The notes: a model not told the origin generated them from the sequence alone. Positions 38,616 to 52,726 are shown, counted from the stretch's first letter. The stretch is DNA of 64,000 nucleotides from Escherichia whittamii (GCF_014836715.1 NZ_JACSQI010000002.1:124001-188000), one strand, 5' to 3'. Made by a program: numbers and translations.

Positions 38616-39280
38616 ACATTTTCCTTTTTAATCAAATGTTGACCGAACCGGCGATACAGATGCGGTTTCCCGGCACCAGGCAGCTGATATTGATAGTATT
38701 TATTTTCCCGTAACCACGCCTGAATCTCTGGGCTATCTTCGCGACCAAAGATCAACGCATGTTCCGGACAGGCGCTAACGCAGATGGGTGGAAAACCTTT
38801 TGCCAGTCGTGACTCGGCACAGAAATCACATTTATCCGCCACTTTGGTCAGCGGATTAAGGTAACGAACCTGATACGGGCATGCGCCAATGCAATAGCTA
38901 CAGCCAATGCATTGCGATTTTTCTACCCGCACAATCCCCTGCTCATCACGCCACGATGCCCCTGTTGGGCAAACGTCGATGCAAGGAGCATCTTCACAGT
39001 GCTGGCATGACTGGCGAAAAAAGTGATACAGCGTTTCGTTATTGTTATCGGTGACCGGGATATGCGCGATAGATAAACGACTGCCCTGTGCCGGTACATG
39101 GTTAGTTTTACGGCATGCTCTGGCACAAATATTACAGCCATTGCACCGTGATTCATCGTGAATCATGGAATATCGAACTTCCTTTCCTTGTCGGGTATTC
39201 GCTAACAAAGAAGGTGCTGAACCGGTAAAAAAGATTACCGTTCCCATCCCCAGAACAAATTTGCGTCGAGTGAAGGACAT
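38612..39280 (-). CDS. ydhX: Tat-exported ferredoxin-like electron carrier YdhX
   Basis: A 222-residue iron-sulfur protein of the NrfC/PhsB/HybA type. The N-terminus holds a canonical twin-arginine signal (TRRKFVLG at residues 4-11, then a hydrophobic stretch ending SLLAN), so it should act in the periplasm. Four cysteine clusters are seen: CNGCNICARAC, CQHCEDAPCIDVCP, CIGCSYCIGACP, and CDFC with a later ICVSACP. It is the natural partner of cytochrome b YdhU, encoded next with a 4-base overlap. Confidence 0.92.
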   Translation of the reverse strand: MSFTRRKFVLGMGTVIFFTGSAPSLLANTRQGKEVRYSMIHDESRCNGCNICARACRKTNHVPAQGSRLSIAHIPVTDNNNETLYHFFRQSCQHCEDAPCIDVCPTGASWRDEQGIVRVEKSQCIGCSYCIGACPYQVRYLNPLTKVADKCDFCAESRLAKGFPPICVSACPEHALIFGREDSPEIQAWLRENKYYQYQLPGAGKPHLYRRFGQHLIKKENV

Positions 39281-39343
39281 CTTATTATCCTCTAATGCTG
39301 TGGCTGCGACTGTCCACCCTATCCATGATATCTCCCTGAAACT

Positions 39344-39994
39344 TCAGGGATTCTGAAACTGCTCAACCTCGAACCATTCGCATAAGCCATAAGCTTTGCC
39401 ATAGCTCATAAAACGCTCGCTAAACAGATACAACACATCCGTCGATGACGTTACCTGACGTATATCGGCATATTCAGGAGCGATATCCATCGCGGCGAGC
39501 GCGGCTTCAATCTGCGCCCCCTGGTAGTAATATGGCGCTTGCGTCAGCATGGCGACCTTATAAGGCCGGGGATACGTCTGGCATTCGAAGCGAACGGCGT
39601 GTGCAATGGCCCGACAGATGTCCTGCTCAACGACCTGCAAAGACATAGCGGCATAGTTTTCGCTCATGGTTTGCGTTGAGTAGTAATAATCATCTTGACT
39701 GCCCGTCATACAGGCGATATCTGCGAAGTCTGGACTCTGCCGTATGCTTTCCAGCAGTGCAGCAAGATCCTCTTCAGCAACCGAATATGGCGGCGACAGG
39801 AACACAGCGCGAGCAACCAGTTGACCCGCCGTCGAATGCTGGCGGATAAACTCTGCCAGAATTTCAGCCGGTTCAGGCTCTGTAACCTTATTGTCCGCAG
39901 TGTCATCGGGCTGACGCACACTGTGCAACCATTGACGCTTAGTCACGTCAATATCAGGTGCTTCCAGTTGTGTCATTTCCTCCTGCTGGCTCAT
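39344..39994 (-). CDS. ydhW: Uncharacterised protein YdhW
   Basis: A 216-residue soluble, acidic protein with no signal peptide, membrane helix or cysteine-rich cluster. I recognise it only by position and by E. coli name. Conservation of its place between ydhV and ydhX, 12 bases after ydhV, suggests it is needed for the oxidoreductase, for example as a maturation or bridging factor. That is inference only. Confidence 0.85.
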   Translation of the reverse strand: MSQQEEMTQLEAPDIDVTKRQWLHSVRQPDDTADNKVTEPEPAEILAEFIRQHSTAGQLVARAVFLSPPYSVAEEDLAALLESIRQSPDFADIACMTGSQDDYYYSTQTMSENYAAMSLQVVEQDICRAIAHAVRFECQTYPRPYKVAMLTQAPYYYQGAQIEAALAAMDIAPEYADIRQVTSSTDVLYLFSERFMSYGKAYGLCEWFEVEQFQNP

Positions 39995-40006
39995 TACATC
40001 CGTTCC

Positions 40007-42756
<2,750 letters not shown>

Positions 42757-42932
42757 TTATTTCGCATCCTCTTCGCAAACACAGTGCTGACAATTCAGCA
42801 GCCTGATATTAACCATTCAACTAATACGCTGCTGACTATGCCTCCAACACCAGATATTTTTGTCCTAACCCGATAGCGCATGAGACATGATTTAACGCAA
42901 ACAAACTAATCCTTTATGGTTAGGCAAAAAAA

Positions 42933-42974
42933 ATAATGTGATTATTCTTAGTGCTTAACATTGATCGTCATCAA
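42933..42974 (-). promoter_or_regulatory. FNR-dependent promoter of the ydhY-T operon
   Basis: TTGATCGTCATCAA at 42961-42974 is a perfect FNR palindrome (TTGAT-N4-ATCAA). A minus-strand -10 element CATTAT at 42938-42933 would place the start near 42926, with the FNR box centred about 41.5 bases upstream, the class II activation geometry. In E. coli the operon is induced by FNR without oxygen and repressed by NarL with nitrate. Confidence 0.88.
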
Positions 42975-43182
42975 TTAAAAACGGAAAGCAGGAGATTAAA
43001 AGCGGAGTGATATTTATTATCATTTGAAATGAATTTCACTTACCCTACAGTAATTTGTGATATACATTCCAGAATAAAGAAATAGTTAATTCGCTATAAA
43101 TTAAAATATATATCGAAATCAACTGGATTGCCTTGCTCCATTTATAAAAATAAACTTAGTTGTGACGATATAATAAAGCAGA
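42975..43182. other. AT-rich gap between the ydhY promoter and fumD
   Basis: About 210 very AT-rich bases with no open frame of interest, no RNA gene and no repeat that I can support. Likely spacer between two transcription units on the same strand. Confidence 0.4.
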
Positions 43183-43209
43183 GGGGATAAGGCATTGCGC
43201 ACTATCCCC
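43183..43209 (-). terminator. Weak hairpin downstream of fumD
   Basis: GGGGATA (43183-43189) and TATCCCC (43203-43209) pair with a 13-nt loop, directly after the fumD stop on the minus strand. No long T tract. Confidence 0.4.
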
Positions 43210-43215
43210 GCGCAA

Positions 43216-43425
43216 TTATTTCACCAGTGCATTAATGACTGTTTCCATCGCTTGTTTTTCCAGTTCGCTGCGTTGGATACGTTTATTTGCTAATGCTGTA
43301 CGCAGCACACCAGCGATGACGATGTGTTTTGGCTCCTGACCCAGGTCACGCATCTCCAACACCACTTTCCCTACCACTCTGCACATTTCGCGGTACAGCT
43401 CATCATCTTTTGTCCGGTTGCCCAT
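43216..43425 (-). CDS. fumD: Fumarase D
   Basis: A 69-residue protein (formerly YdhZ) of the DUF1425-like FumE/FumD group shown in E. coli to hydrate fumarate. It is far smaller than class I or II fumarases and has one cysteine only. It is all-helical in appearance: MGNRTKDDELYREMCRVVGK and a second helical half. It is divergent from pykF and separate from the ydhY operon. Confidence 0.93.
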   Translation of the reverse strand: MGNRTKDDELYREMCRVVGKVVLEMRDLGQEPKHIVIAGVLRTALANKRIQRSELEKQAMETVINALVK

Positions 43426-43694
43426 TATTCACACCTATTTATCATGCCAGTTATCAGCATATATCAATCTCATTATTTAAACAAAAAACAAACAAAATCA
43501 AATAAATAACTCGATAAATTATTATAATTGCATCTGTTGTATACCGAGAGTAGGCACTCTGTCTTTTCTCCAGCAATCCCCCATCTTCCAGCCATCGCTT
43601 TCCCATTGCGCAAACAGCGATGATTTTGCGTAATCTGCTACCGAAGACGTTAAATCTTTGATAACAGTTTATTGTGTATATGCATGAATGTTTT
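43426..43694. other. Gap upstream of the pykF promoter
   Basis: About 270 bases carrying the fumD promoter on one side and leading into the pykF control region on the other. No gene or repeat seen. Confidence 0.4.
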
Positions 43695-43741
43695 TGAAAC
43701 GCTGTTTTTGTTTTCCTTTTTGATTAAATTCAGCGTATAAT
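43695..43741 (+). promoter_or_regulatory. pykF promoter with Cra site
   Basis: A consensus -10 TATAAT (43736-43741) would start RNA near 43748, giving a leader of about 230 bases. TGAAACGCT at 43695-43703 fits the Cra (FruR) half-site TGAAWCSNT just upstream of the weak -35. In E. coli Cra represses pykF when fructose-1-phosphate or fructose-1,6-bisphosphate is low. Confidence 0.7.
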
Positions 43742-43977
43742 CCGCGCCAATTGACTCTTGAATGGTTTCAGCACTTTGGACTGTAGAACTCAACGACTCA
43801 AAAACAGGCACTCACGTTGGGCTGAGACACAAGCACACATTCCTCTGCACGCTTTTTCGATGTCACCTATCCTTAGAGCGAGGCACCATCACTTTCGTAA
43901 TACCGGATTCGCTTTCCGGCAGTGCGCCCAGAAAGCAAGTTTCTCCTATCCTTCTCAACTTAAAGACTAAGACTGTC

Positions 43978-45390
43978 ATGAAAAAGACCAAAATTGTTTG
44001 CACCATCGGCCCAAAAACCGAATCCGAAGAGATGTTAGCTAAAATGCTGGACGCGGGCATGAACGTCATGCGTCTGAACTTCTCTCATGGTGACTATGCA
44101 GAACACGGTCAGCGCATTCAGAACCTGCGCAACGTGATGAGCAAAACCGGTAAAACTGCCGCTATCCTGCTCGATACCAAAGGTCCGGAAATCCGCACCA
44201 TGAAACTGGAAGGCGGTAACGACGTTTCTCTGAAAGCAGGCCAGACCTTTACTTTCACCACTGACAAATCTGTTATCGGCAACAGCGAAATGGTTGCGGT
44301 AACTTATGAAGGTTTCACCACCGACCTGTCCGTTGGCAACACCGTACTGGTTGACGATGGTCTGATCGGTATGGAAGTTACCGCTATCGAAGGTAACAAA
44401 GTTATCTGTAAAGTACTGAACAACGGTGATCTGGGCGAAAACAAAGGTGTGAACCTGCCAGGCGTTTCCATCGCCCTGCCGGCCCTGGCAGAAAAAGACA
44501 AACAGGACCTGATCTTCGGTTGCGAACAAGGCGTAGACTTTGTTGCTGCTTCCTTTATCCGTAAACGTTCTGACGTTGTCGAAATCCGTGAGCACCTGAA
44601 AGCGCACGGCGGCGAAAACATCCAAATTATCTCCAAAATCGAAAACCAGGAAGGCCTGAACAACTTCGACGAAATCCTCGAAGCATCTGACGGCATCATG
44701 GTTGCACGTGGCGACCTGGGTGTAGAAATCCCGGTTGAAGAAGTTATCTTCGCCCAGAAGATGATGATCGAAAAATGTATCCGTGCACGTAAAGTCGTTA
44801 TCACTGCGACCCAGATGCTGGATTCTATGATCAAAAACCCACGTCCGACTCGCGCAGAAGCCGGTGACGTAGCCAACGCCATCCTCGACGGTACCGACGC
44901 AGTCATGCTGTCTGGTGAATCCGCAAAAGGCAAATATCCGCTGGAAGCTGTTTCTATCATGGCGACCATCTGTGAACGTACCGACCGCGTGATGAACAGC
45001 CGTCTCGAGTTCAACAACGACAACCGTAAACTGCGTATTACCGAAGCGGTTTGCCGTGGCGCCGTTGAAACAGCTGAAAAACTGGATGCTCCGCTGATCG
45101 TTGTAGCAACCCAGGGCGGTAAATCTGCTCGCGCAGTACGTAAATACTTCCCTGATGCAACCATTCTGGCGCTGACCACCAACGAAAAAACGGCTCATCA
45201 GCTGGTACTGAGCAAGGGCGTTGTACCGCAGCTGGTTAAAGAAATCACCTCTACTGATGATTTCTACCGTCTGGGTAAAGAACTGGCACTGCAGAGCGGT
45301 CTGGCACACAAAGGCGACGTTGTAGTCATGGTTTCCGGTGCACTTGTACCGAGCGGCACTACCAACACCGCATCTGTTCACGTCCTGTAA
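43978..45390 (+). CDS. pykF: Pyruvate kinase I
   Basis: Glycolytic enzyme of 470 residues that makes ATP and pyruvate from phosphoenolpyruvate, activated by fructose-1,6-bisphosphate. The start at 43978 gives the family beginning [12 protein letters not shown]; an in-frame ATG 72 codons earlier lies in the untranslated leader. Motifs are RLNFSHGDY near residue 32, [14 protein letters not shown] (catalytic lysine), [11 protein letters not shown] and the C-terminal allosteric domain. The codon use is that of a highly expressed gene. A strong terminator follows. Confidence 0.98.
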
Positions 45391-45420
45391 TATTGCTTTT
45401 GTGAATTAATTTGTATATCG

Positions 45421-45446
45421 AAGCGCCCTAATGGGCGCTTTTTTTA
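45421..45446 (+). terminator. pykF terminator
   Basis: AAGCGCCC (45421-45428) pairs perfectly with GGGCGCTT (45433-45440) around TAAT, followed by TTTTTT. Confidence 0.95.
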
Positions 45447-45629
45447 TTTAATCGATAACCAGAAGCAATAAAAAATCAAATCGGATTTCACTATATAATC
45501 TCACTTTATCTAAGATGAATCCGATGGAACCATCCTGTTTTCTCTCAATTTTTTTATCTAAAACCAAGCGTTCGATGTTTCTTTGAGCGAACGATCAAAA
45601 ATAAGTGCCTTCCCATCAAAAAAATATTC

Positions 45630-45663
45630 TCAACATAAAAAACTTTGTGTAATACTTGTAACG
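45630..45663 (+). promoter_or_regulatory. lpp promoter
   Basis: The very strong lpp promoter: an AT-rich upstream tract, a -35 region around TCAACA (45630-45635), and -10 AATACT (45651-45656), with transcription expected from G 45663. The leader carries AGAGGGTATTAATA before the ATG. Confidence 0.85.
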
Positions 45664-45688
45664 CTACATGGAGATTAACTCAATCTAG

Positions 45689-45937
<249 letters not shown>

Positions 45938-45953
45938 TAGTACCTGTGAAGTG

Positions 45954-45987
45954 AAAAATGGCGCACATTGTGCGCCATTTTTTTTGC
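45954..45987 (+). terminator. lpp terminator
   Basis: An 11-bp stem (45956-45966 with 45970-45980) with loop ATT, followed by a T run. Strong intrinsic terminator, also preceding the convergent ldtE. Confidence 0.95.
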
Positions 45988-46000
45988 CTGCTAATTACGC

Positions 46001-47005
46001 CTATTGCGTTGCACGTAACATATTTCCTTGCTCTGGTTCGCCATTCTGCGCTGACTCTACTGCAGGCGCATTGCTGGCTGTGGGTGTCGCTCGGCTGCTC
46101 ACCGCAACCGGATACCCTGCCCGACGATACAATGCTTTATCGACTAACTTCTGATCTACAGCTTTATTATCTTTAAATTGCGTAAAGCCTGCAGGCAGCG
46201 TGTACGGCATTGTCTGAACGTTCTGCTGTTCTTCTGCCGATAACGGTCGATGTACTTCAACATAACGCATCCCGTTCGGTTCTACGGAGTATTTCACCGG
46301 CTCATTGATCACTTTTACCGGCGTTCCCGTTCTCACGCTGGAGAACAGTGCTTTAATATCTGGCGCATTCATACGAATACAGCCCGAACTGACGCGCAAA
46401 CCGACGCTGTCCGGCGCGCTGGTGCCATGAATGAGATATTCGCCGTTACCGTGCGCCAGGCGCAGTGCGTAGCGTCCCAGAGGGTTATTCGGCCCGGCTG
46501 GAACAACTGGCGGTAATTTGATGCCTCGCTCCAGTGAACGCTGACGAATACCCGCCGTGGGCGTCCAGGTAGGATTGGGGATTTTCTGCCCTACACGTGT
46601 TTCCATCACCGGCGTTTCCAGCCCCTGCAAGCCAATGCCTATCGGGTAGACCTGCACGATATTTTCTCCCGGCGGATAATAATAAAGACGCAGTTCCGCA
46701 AGGTTCACGATTATCCCCTGACGCGGTGCATCAGGTAATAAGAGTTGCGAAGGAATGGTTATTGTCGTGCCTGGTTTTGGCACTGGGGCAATAGTGTTAT
46801 TGGCCTCAAGGATTAACATCGCCGCAGTATCAAAACGACGGGCAATAGCCTGAAGGTTTTTATCCCCCTCTTGCACCGTATAGGTTTGATTTTGCCCAAC
46901 CAGTCGGCTTCCGGTTGGCGGGAGCGGGTAATCTACCGCCCAGGCTGCCTGGATGGCGCTAAAAGCGCCGATAAGAGTCAGTGTTAGCAAAGACGCGCGT
47001 TTCAT
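46001..47005 (-). CDS. ldtE: L,D-transpeptidase LdtE
   Basis: Periplasmic transpeptidase of 334 residues (formerly YnhG) that makes 3-3 (mDAP-mDAP) peptidoglycan cross-links. A signal peptide is cleaved after about residue 23 (AAWA), then a LysM module ([18 protein letters not shown], about residues 42-60), then the YkuD domain with His193 and catalytic Cys209 in SSGCIRM. The C-terminal tail is low in structure. It is convergent with lpp. Confidence 0.96.
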   Translation of the reverse strand: MKRASLLTLTLIGAFSAIQAAWAVDYPLPPTGSRLVGQNQTYTVQEGDKNLQAIARRFDTAAMLILEANNTIAPVPKPGTTITIPSQLLLPDAPRQGIIVNLAELRLYYYPPGENIVQVYPIGIGLQGLETPVMETRVGQKIPNPTWTPTAGIRQRSLERGIKLPPVVPAGPNNPLGRYALRLAHGNGEYLIHGTSAPDSVGLRVSSGCIRMNAPDIKALFSSVRTGTPVKVINEPVKYSVEPNGMRYVEVHRPLSAEEQQNVQTMPYTLPAGFTQFKDNKAVDQKLVDKALYRRAGYPVAVSSRATPTASNAPAVESAQNGEPEQGNMLRATQ

Positions 47006-47109
47006 TGTAAACCTCCTGTATTTGCCGGAGACTCACGCTAAGACGACGGATGGTGCTTATGTTTACCTGAAACCGAAACACTCCTGTGCAGGCCAGTGTA
47101 AGCATCGAC

Positions 47110-47136
47110 CATCCGGCAAAGTGAGCCAACCGGATG
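47110..47136 (-). terminator. Possible suf operon terminator
   Basis: CATCCGG (47110-47116) and CCGGATG (47130-47136) form a 7-bp stem with a 13-nt loop, shortly after the sufE stop on the minus strand. No clear T tract follows, so this is tentative. Confidence 0.4.
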
Positions 47137-47153
47137 AAAGCTGTTCCTTTAGT

Positions 47154-47570
47154 TTAGCTAAGTGCAGCGGCTTTGGCGCGAATTGCGCGAATCATCGCTT
47201 CCAGACCTTGTGAGCGTGATGGGGTGAGATGTTGGGTGAGCGCCATTTTTTCAAACCACGGGCGCACATCGAAATTGACAATATCCTGCGGTGTCATTTG
47301 ATCGTAGAGAATAAAGACGACTGCAATAAGCCCTTTCACAATGGCCGCATCACTGTCTCCCTGCAATTCAATAATTCCCTTCGCATTCTGGCGCATCACA
47401 ATCCACACCTGACTCTGACAGCCCTGAATGCTATTTTGCGGACTTCTGTCTTCATCGCCTAATTCCGGCAGACGCTGTCCCAGTTCAATAATGTAGAGAT
47501 ATTTCTCTTCCCAGTTGGTGCAGCGTAAAAAGTTACGCAGCAATTTTTCTTTATCCGGCAATACAGCCAT
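47154..47570 (-). CDS. sufE: Cysteine desulfurase activator SufE
   Basis: A 138-residue cytosolic sulfur acceptor that takes persulfide from SufS and hands it to SufB. The sulfur-carrying residue is Cys51 in IQGCQSQVW. Last gene of the sufABCDSE operon, 12 bases after sufS. Confidence 0.97.
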   Translation of the reverse strand: MAVLPDKEKLLRNFLRCTNWEEKYLYIIELGQRLPELGDEDRSPQNSIQGCQSQVWIVMRQNAKGIIELQGDSDAAIVKGLIAVVFILYDQMTPQDIVNFDVRPWFEKMALTQHLTPSRSQGLEAMIRAIRAKAAALS

Positions 47571-47582
47571 AGAGCCTCCCTT

Positions 47583-48803
47583 TTACCCCAGTAGACGATG
47601 AATACGTTGCAATCCAGTCACCAGACGATCCACTTCTTCATGGGTGTTGTACATTGCCAGCGACGCCCGACACATAGCAGGGACGTTGTAATAGGCCATT
47701 AATGGCATTGCGCAGTGATGTCCGGTACGCACAGCAATACCGTAGTTATCAAGAAAACTGCCGACGTCATAGGCGTGGTGTTTGCCGAGATTAAAGGCAA
47801 TAACGCCAAGTCTGTCTGGCGGACCATAGAGCGTCAGATCCGGCACCGCTGCCAACTGCGACAATGCGTAATGCATCAGATTCTGTTCATACTCGGCAAT
47901 GTTGTTAAGCCCCAGCGCCGAAACATACTCCAGCGCCGCGCCAAGGCCAATAATACCTCCCGTATTGGGCGTACCCGCTTCAAACCGCCACGGCGCTTTG
48001 GTCCAGGTAGTGCCTTCACTCAGGCTGACGGTGGCGATCATTGAACCGCCGCCTTCCCACGGCGGCATCTCCTGCAACAAGGCTTCTTTGACATACAGCA
48101 CGCCAATGCCAGTGGGGCCATACAATTTATGCCCGGAAAAAACGTAGAAATCGCAGTCCAGCGCCTGAACGTCCACCGGATGATGCATCACCGCCTGAGC
48201 GCCATCCACCAGCACTTTTGCACCATGCTGATGCGCAAGCGAGATCATCTCCACCAGCGGATTTTCAGTTCCCAACACGTTAGAAACATGGGTAATTGCC
48301 AGCAGTCGGGTTTTCTCGTCGAACAGATTGGGCAGAGTCTCCAGTTGCAACGTGCCGTCGGGGTTAAGCGGGATCACTCGCAACTCTGCGCCAACGCGTG
48401 CGCAAAGCATTTGCCAGGGAACAATATTGGCATGATGTTCCATTTGGCTAATGATGATATTGTCGCCCGCCCGCACGTTGCTGTTGCCCCAGCTATTGGC
48501 GACCAGGTTAATGCCTTCCGTCGTGCCGCGGACAAACACCAGTTCTTCCGCAGAACGGGCATTGACAAACAACGATGCCCGCTTGCGCACGTTCTCCATT
48601 TTCTCGGTCGCCTGGGCGCTTAACGTGTGAATGCCGCGATGCACTGCCGCGTAGCCGTGGCGATAGAATTCGGCCTCTGCGTCAATAACCTGACTCGGTT
48701 TCTGCGCACTGGCGGCGCTGTCGAGATAAGCCAGTGGCAGACCGTTAACCTCACGCGAGAGCACCGGAAAATCGGCTCGTACCTTCTCAACGGAAAAAGT
48801 CAT
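47583..48803 (-). CDS. sufS: Cysteine desulfurase SufS
   Basis: A PLP-dependent class II (group II) cysteine desulfurase of 406 residues, which mobilises sulfur for iron-sulfur cluster assembly under oxidative or iron stress. The PLP lysine is in the motif [13 protein letters not shown] (about residue 226), and the active cysteine is in [11 protein letters not shown] near residue 364. Its start overlaps the sufD stop by 4 bases. Confidence 0.97.
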   Translation of the reverse strand: MTFSVEKVRADFPVLSREVNGLPLAYLDSAASAQKPSQVIDAEAEFYRHGYAAVHRGIHTLSAQATEKMENVRKRASLFVNARSAEELVFVRGTTEGINLVANSWGNSNVRAGDNIIISQMEHHANIVPWQMLCARVGAELRVIPLNPDGTLQLETLPNLFDEKTRLLAITHVSNVLGTENPLVEMISLAHQHGAKVLVDGAQAVMHHPVDVQALDCDFYVFSGHKLYGPTGIGVLYVKEALLQEMPPWEGGGSMIATVSLSEGTTWTKAPWRFEAGTPNTGGIIGLGAALEYVSALGLNNIAEYEQNLMHYALSQLAAVPDLTLYGPPDRLGVIAFNLGKHHAYDVGSFLDNYGIAVRTGHHCAMPLMAYYNVPAMCRASLAMYNTHEEVDRLVTGLQRIHRLLG

Positions 48804-50071
48804 CTTGCACCTCCCGGCAGCCGTTGACCGATTCGGGCCAGCACCTGCTGTTTGAGCCCATCATCACGCAATGCTTCCGTCAGTTCGGCGGCAAAGGCGT
48901 AGATGATCATCTGCTGGGCATCCTGTTGATTGATCCCACGCGAACGCAGATAGAACATCTGTTCGTCATCAATACGCCCCACCGTCGCGCCGTGGCTGCA
49001 TTTCACATCATCAGCATAGATTTCCAACTGCGGTTTGGTATCCACTTCCGCCAGCTTGCCCATCAGCAGATTATTGTTGGTCATCTGGCCGTCAGTCTTG
49101 ACGGCATGCTGCGCGACGTTAATCAAACCGTTAAATACCGCGCGGCCTTTGTCGCTGACGATAGTTTTGTGCAACTGGCGGCTATTACAAAAACCTTTAT
49201 TGTGTTCCAGCCAGGTGCGGGTATCGCAAACCTCGTTTTTCACCGGCATCGCCAGGCTATTGATCCGCAGCGTGCTGTTTTCGCCATTGAGTTGCGTACT
49301 GGTGTTGTGTCTCAGCACGGCACCACCAAGCAGGAAACTATGGCTAAATGCCGTGGCATCGTCAGCCAGTAGCAAGTCGTTGTGCGCAAAGTGGTGGCTA
49401 ACCGGGTTTTCAAACGCCAGCTTGATATGCTGCAAGTTGGCGTTAGCTGCAACGTTGATGGTAAACCGCGCCCCGGTAAAATGGCGGGCATCATTAAGGC
49501 TGACAAAATGTTCAATCACCGTCGCTTCGGCACCTTCCGCCAGATCCAGATGATGGCGGTAATGGACGGTGTTCACCTCTTCACCAGTCACGCCCTGGGT
49601 GATATGTATTAACAGCAAGGGTTTAGCAGGTCGTTGACCGCGCTTCACGGCGATATGCGTAACACTTTGCGCCAGACTTTCCGTTAGATGCAGAAATACT
49701 TCCGGCTGTATGGCATCAGGCAGTCCCTGGCGTTCGTCATTAATACTCACCTCATAGCCGCTGCCTTCGGTCGTATCGCTAAGTGATGGTACGTAGCGTC
49801 CATCGACAAACACCAGCCGTACAGCGTCTAACGTTAACGCTAAGGCATCACGCTGCTGCGGTGATATCTCCCCCGCAATGCTGACAAACTGGCTATTGGT
49901 TAGCCCTTCCAGCGGTGTATATTTCCAGTGTTCATGTTTACGTGTCGGCAAACCGGTACGCAGCAATTGTTGTAAATGCTGTTGAGCTTCGGGGGAGCGT
50001 TTCGCCCCTTCGGCCTCAAACAAGTGATGCCACTGTTGCAGCGCATTACTGCTGTTCGGTAAGCCAGCCAT
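48800..50071 (-). CDS. sufD: Fe-S scaffold complex subunit SufD
   Basis: A 423-residue subunit of the SufBC2D scaffold. The start at 50071 ([14 protein letters not shown]) lies 26 bases inside sufC, as in E. coli; a longer in-frame extension was rejected. The right-handed beta-helix core is followed by the SufB/D C-terminal region with [23 protein letters not shown], which includes the conserved histidine. It overlaps sufC upstream and sufS downstream, so translation is tightly coupled. Confidence 0.96.
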   Translation of the reverse strand: MAGLPNSSNALQQWHHLFEAEGAKRSPEAQQHLQQLLRTGLPTRKHEHWKYTPLEGLTNSQFVSIAGEISPQQRDALALTLDAVRLVFVDGRYVPSLSDTTEGSGYEVSINDERQGLPDAIQPEVFLHLTESLAQSVTHIAVKRGQRPAKPLLLIHITQGVTGEEVNTVHYRHHLDLAEGAEATVIEHFVSLNDARHFTGARFTINVAANANLQHIKLAFENPVSHHFAHNDLLLADDATAFSHSFLLGGAVLRHNTSTQLNGENSTLRINSLAMPVKNEVCDTRTWLEHNKGFCNSRQLHKTIVSDKGRAVFNGLINVAQHAVKTDGQMTNNNLLMGKLAEVDTKPQLEIYADDVKCSHGATVGRIDDEQMFYLRSRGINQQDAQQMIIYAFAAELTEALRDDGLKQQVLARIGQRLPGGAR

Positions 50072-50792
50072 AACCCTGCTCCTCCAGTTGTTTGACCAAC
50101 GTGAAATCACCGGATTTCACAATTCGCCCCTGATACAGCACGTGGACGTAATCAGGCTTGATGTAGTCGAGAATGCGCTGGTAGTGCGTCACGATAATGA
50201 ACGAACGCTTGCCATCACGCAGCGAGTTCACGCCATCGGCAACCACTTTTAATGCATCGATATCCAGCCCGGAGTCCGACTCATCAAGAATGCATAACTC
50301 CGGCTCCAGCACTGCCATTTGCAAAATATCGTTGCGCTTTTTCTCGCCACCGGAAAAACCAACGTTTACCGAACGGGTTAATAAATCTTCCGGCATCTTC
50401 AGCAAGGCAATTTTTTCTTCCATCAAATCCTGAAAATCGAAGCGGTCGAGCGTTTCCTGACCGCGATAACTACGCACCGCATTGAGCGCCGTTTGCAGGA
50501 AAAACTGGTTACTGACGCCAGGGATCTCCACCGGATACTGGAAGGCCATAAAGATGCCTTCGCCCGCGCGATCTTCCGGCGACAACGCAAGCAAATCTTT
50601 GCCTTTAAACTCAACTGTGCCGTCCGTCACTTCATAATCTTCGCGCCCGGCAAGCGTTGCCGATAAGGTACTTTTACCCGAACCGTTTGGTCCCATAATG
50701 GCGTGAACTTCGCCGGGACGAACGTCGAGGCTTAATCCGCGCAGGATAGCTTTATCTTCCACGCTGACATGTAAATCTTTAATACTTAACAT
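50046..50792 (-). CDS. sufC: Fe-S assembly ATPase SufC
   Basis: A 248-residue soluble ABC-type ATPase that drives the SufBCD scaffold. Walker A is GPNGSGKST (about residue 34), the signature is FSGGEKKRND and Walker B is LCILDESDSGLD, with the switch histidine in IIVTHYQRIL. It lies 9 bases after sufB and overlaps sufD by 26 bases. Confidence 0.97.
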   Translation of the reverse strand: MLSIKDLHVSVEDKAILRGLSLDVRPGEVHAIMGPNGSGKSTLSATLAGREDYEVTDGTVEFKGKDLLALSPEDRAGEGIFMAFQYPVEIPGVSNQFFLQTALNAVRSYRGQETLDRFDFQDLMEEKIALLKMPEDLLTRSVNVGFSGGEKKRNDILQMAVLEPELCILDESDSGLDIDALKVVADGVNSLRDGKRSFIIVTHYQRILDYIKPDYVHVLYQGRIVKSGDFTLVKQLEEQGYGWLTEQQ

Positions 50793-50801
50793 ATTTATTC
50801 C

Positions 50802-52289
50802 TTATCCGACGCTGTGTTCAAGGCTGATGGCGAGGAGTTTTTGTGCTTCAACGGCAAATTCCAGTGGCAGTTCCGAGAACACATCTTTGCAGAAACCGTT
50901 AACAATCATCGAGATGGCGTCCTCTTCGCTGATTCCGCGCTGCAGGCAGTAAAACAGTTGATCTTCGCCAATGCGCGACGTAGTTGCCTCGTGCTCCAGT
51001 TGCGCACTGTTGTTACGGCACTCGACATACGGGAAAGTATGCGCCCCACAGTTGGCGCCAATCAGCATTGAGTCGCACTGCGTGAAGTTGCGTGCATTGG
51101 TTGCCGTCGGCATGATTTTCACTAATCCGCGATAACTGTTCTGGCTGTGTCCGGCGGAGATCCCTTTCGAGATAATGGTCGATTTAGTGTTTTTACCGAT
51201 GTGGATCATCTTAGTGCCGGTATCAGCCTGCTGATGACCGCTGGTCAGCGCCACCGAGTAAAACTCACCGATGGAGTTATCGCCGCGCAAAATGCAGCTG
51301 GGATATTTCCACGTAATGGCTGAACCGGTTTCTGATTGCGTCCACGACATTTTGCTGTTTTCCCCTTCGCACAAAGCTCGCTTGGTGACGAAGTTGAGAA
51401 TACCGCCAGTGTTGTTATCGCCAGGGAACCAGTTTTGCACCGTGGAATATTTCACCTCGGCATTTTTATGGATGATGACTTCCACCACCGCCGCGTGTAA
51501 CTGATAGCTGTCACGCACCGGAGCGGAACAGCCTTCAATGTAGCTGACGTAGCTGTCTTCGTCGGCAACCAGAATGGTACGCTCAAACTGCCCGGTTTTT
51601 TCCGCGTTAATGCGGAAATAGGTAGAAAGCTCCATCGGGCAGCGCACGCCTTTAGGCACATAAATAAACGTACCGTCGGAAGCCACCGCCGCATTAAGCG
51701 CGGCAAAGAAATTGTCATTCCCCGGCACCACGGTGCCGAGATATTTCTTCACCAGTTCCGGATGGTCGTGAATCGCCTCGCCAAAGGAACAGAAAATGAT
51801 CCCCTGCTCCGCCAGTTTTTCGCGATAAGTGGTGGCAACCGAAACCGAGTCGAAAATGGCATCCACCGCCACCTCTTTGCCTTCCCGCACGGGAACACCT
51901 AACTGCTCAAACGCCGCCTCCACCTCTTTACTTAAAAAGGCGTTCGCGCCAGTTTGCTGCACCGTGCCAGGTTCCGACGCACAGGTATCGTCACAATTAC
52001 CGCACGACGGTGCCGAGTAATAGCTGTAATCCTGATAATTCAGCTTGTCGTAGTGCGCTTTCAGCCAGTGCGGCTCTTCCATCTCCAGCCATGCACGATA
52101 GGCGTTGAGACGAAACTCCAGCATCCACTCCGGCTCATTACGCTTCGCCGAAATTGCACGCACCACCTCTTCGTTTATCCCCTTTGCCAGCTCATCAGTG
52201 GCTAACTGGGTAAAGAATCCTTCTTTATAATTCAGCGGGCCGCCGGTCCAGGTTTTGACATCGTCAGTTGCTTCAGTATTACGAGACAT
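50802..52289 (-). CDS. sufB: Fe-S scaffold subunit SufB
   Basis: A 495-residue core scaffold protein on which clusters are built with sulfur from SufE. I placed the start at 52289 ([10 protein letters not shown]), 8 bases after sufA. The N-terminal Cys-rich CGNCDDTC and the C-terminal [42 protein letters not shown] region, containing the conserved Cys and Glu used in assembly, are present. It belongs to the sufABCDSE operon. Confidence 0.97.
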   Translation of the reverse strand: MSRNTEATDDVKTWTGGPLNYKEGFFTQLATDELAKGINEEVVRAISAKRNEPEWMLEFRLNAYRAWLEMEEPHWLKAHYDKLNYQDYSYYSAPSCGNCDDTCASEPGTVQQTGANAFLSKEVEAAFEQLGVPVREGKEVAVDAIFDSVSVATTYREKLAEQGIIFCSFGEAIHDHPELVKKYLGTVVPGNDNFFAALNAAVASDGTFIYVPKGVRCPMELSTYFRINAEKTGQFERTILVADEDSYVSYIEGCSAPVRDSYQLHAAVVEVIIHKNAEVKYSTVQNWFPGDNNTGGILNFVTKRALCEGENSKMSWTQSETGSAITWKYPSCILRGDNSIGEFYSVALTSGHQQADTGTKMIHIGKNTKSTIISKGISAGHSQNSYRGLVKIMPTATNARNFTQCDSMLIGANCGAHTFPYVECRNNSAQLEHEATTSRIGEDQLFYCLQRGISEEDAISMIVNGFCKDVFSELPLEFAVEAQKLLAISLEHSVG

Positions 52290-52297
52290 AGTACCGC

Positions 52298-52666
52298 CTA
52301 TACCCCAAAGCTTTCGCCACAGCCACATTCATTCTGGGCTTTCGGGTTGTGAAATTTGAATATCTGATTGAGTCCTTCGCGAACGAAATCGACTTCCGTG
52401 CCATCAATAAACGGCATCGCTTGCAGCGGGACAAATAGCTTCGCGCCGTCACGTTCAAACAGCAGATCGTCTTTCTCTGGCTCGCTGACGCTGTCGAGCA
52501 CATAGCCAAAGCCCGCGCAGCCCGTTTGTTTCACGCCTAAGCGCACGCCGACCATGCCCGACTGCTTCTCTACCAGCTCACGGATATGCGCCGCGGCTGC
52601 GGGTGTTAACGTTAAGCCTTGCCAGGCGAAATCCTCTGGATTAAACGTTCCTGAATGCATGTCCAT
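52298..52666 (-). CDS. sufA: A-type Fe-S carrier SufA
   Basis: A 122-residue cluster carrier that delivers Fe-S clusters from SufBCD to targets. The three conserved cysteines are in QTGCAGFGY (about residue 50) and the C-terminal CGCGESFGV. It is first in the operon, and a perfect Fur box lies 46 bases upstream of its ATG. Confidence 0.97.
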   Translation of the reverse strand: MDMHSGTFNPEDFAWQGLTLTPAAAAHIRELVEKQSGMVGVRLGVKQTGCAGFGYVLDSVSEPEKDDLLFERDGAKLFVPLQAMPFIDGTEVDFVREGLNQIFKFHNPKAQNECGCGESFGV

Positions 52667-52711
52667 CGATTTACCTCACTTCATCGCTTTCAGCGGATAA
52701 CAGCATGTTAG

Positions 52712-52726
52712 TGATAATGATTATCA
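52712..52726. promoter_or_regulatory. Fur box at the suf promoter
   Basis: TGATAATGATTATCA is a perfect 7-1-7 Fur palindrome. Its place 46 bases before sufA, over the promoter, fits the known Fur repression of suf, relieved in iron shortage (OxyR, IscR and IHF also act on this promoter in E. coli). Confidence 0.9.

Noticed and set aside
43762..43977. In-frame N-terminal extension of pykF by 72 codons
   Set aside because: Covers the untranslated leader; the known start MKKTKIV has the right context and family length.
44035..45381. A 448-codon open frame antisense to pykF
   Set aside because: It mirrors the codon bias of a very highly expressed gene; no ribosome site or known family, and the sense gene is certain.
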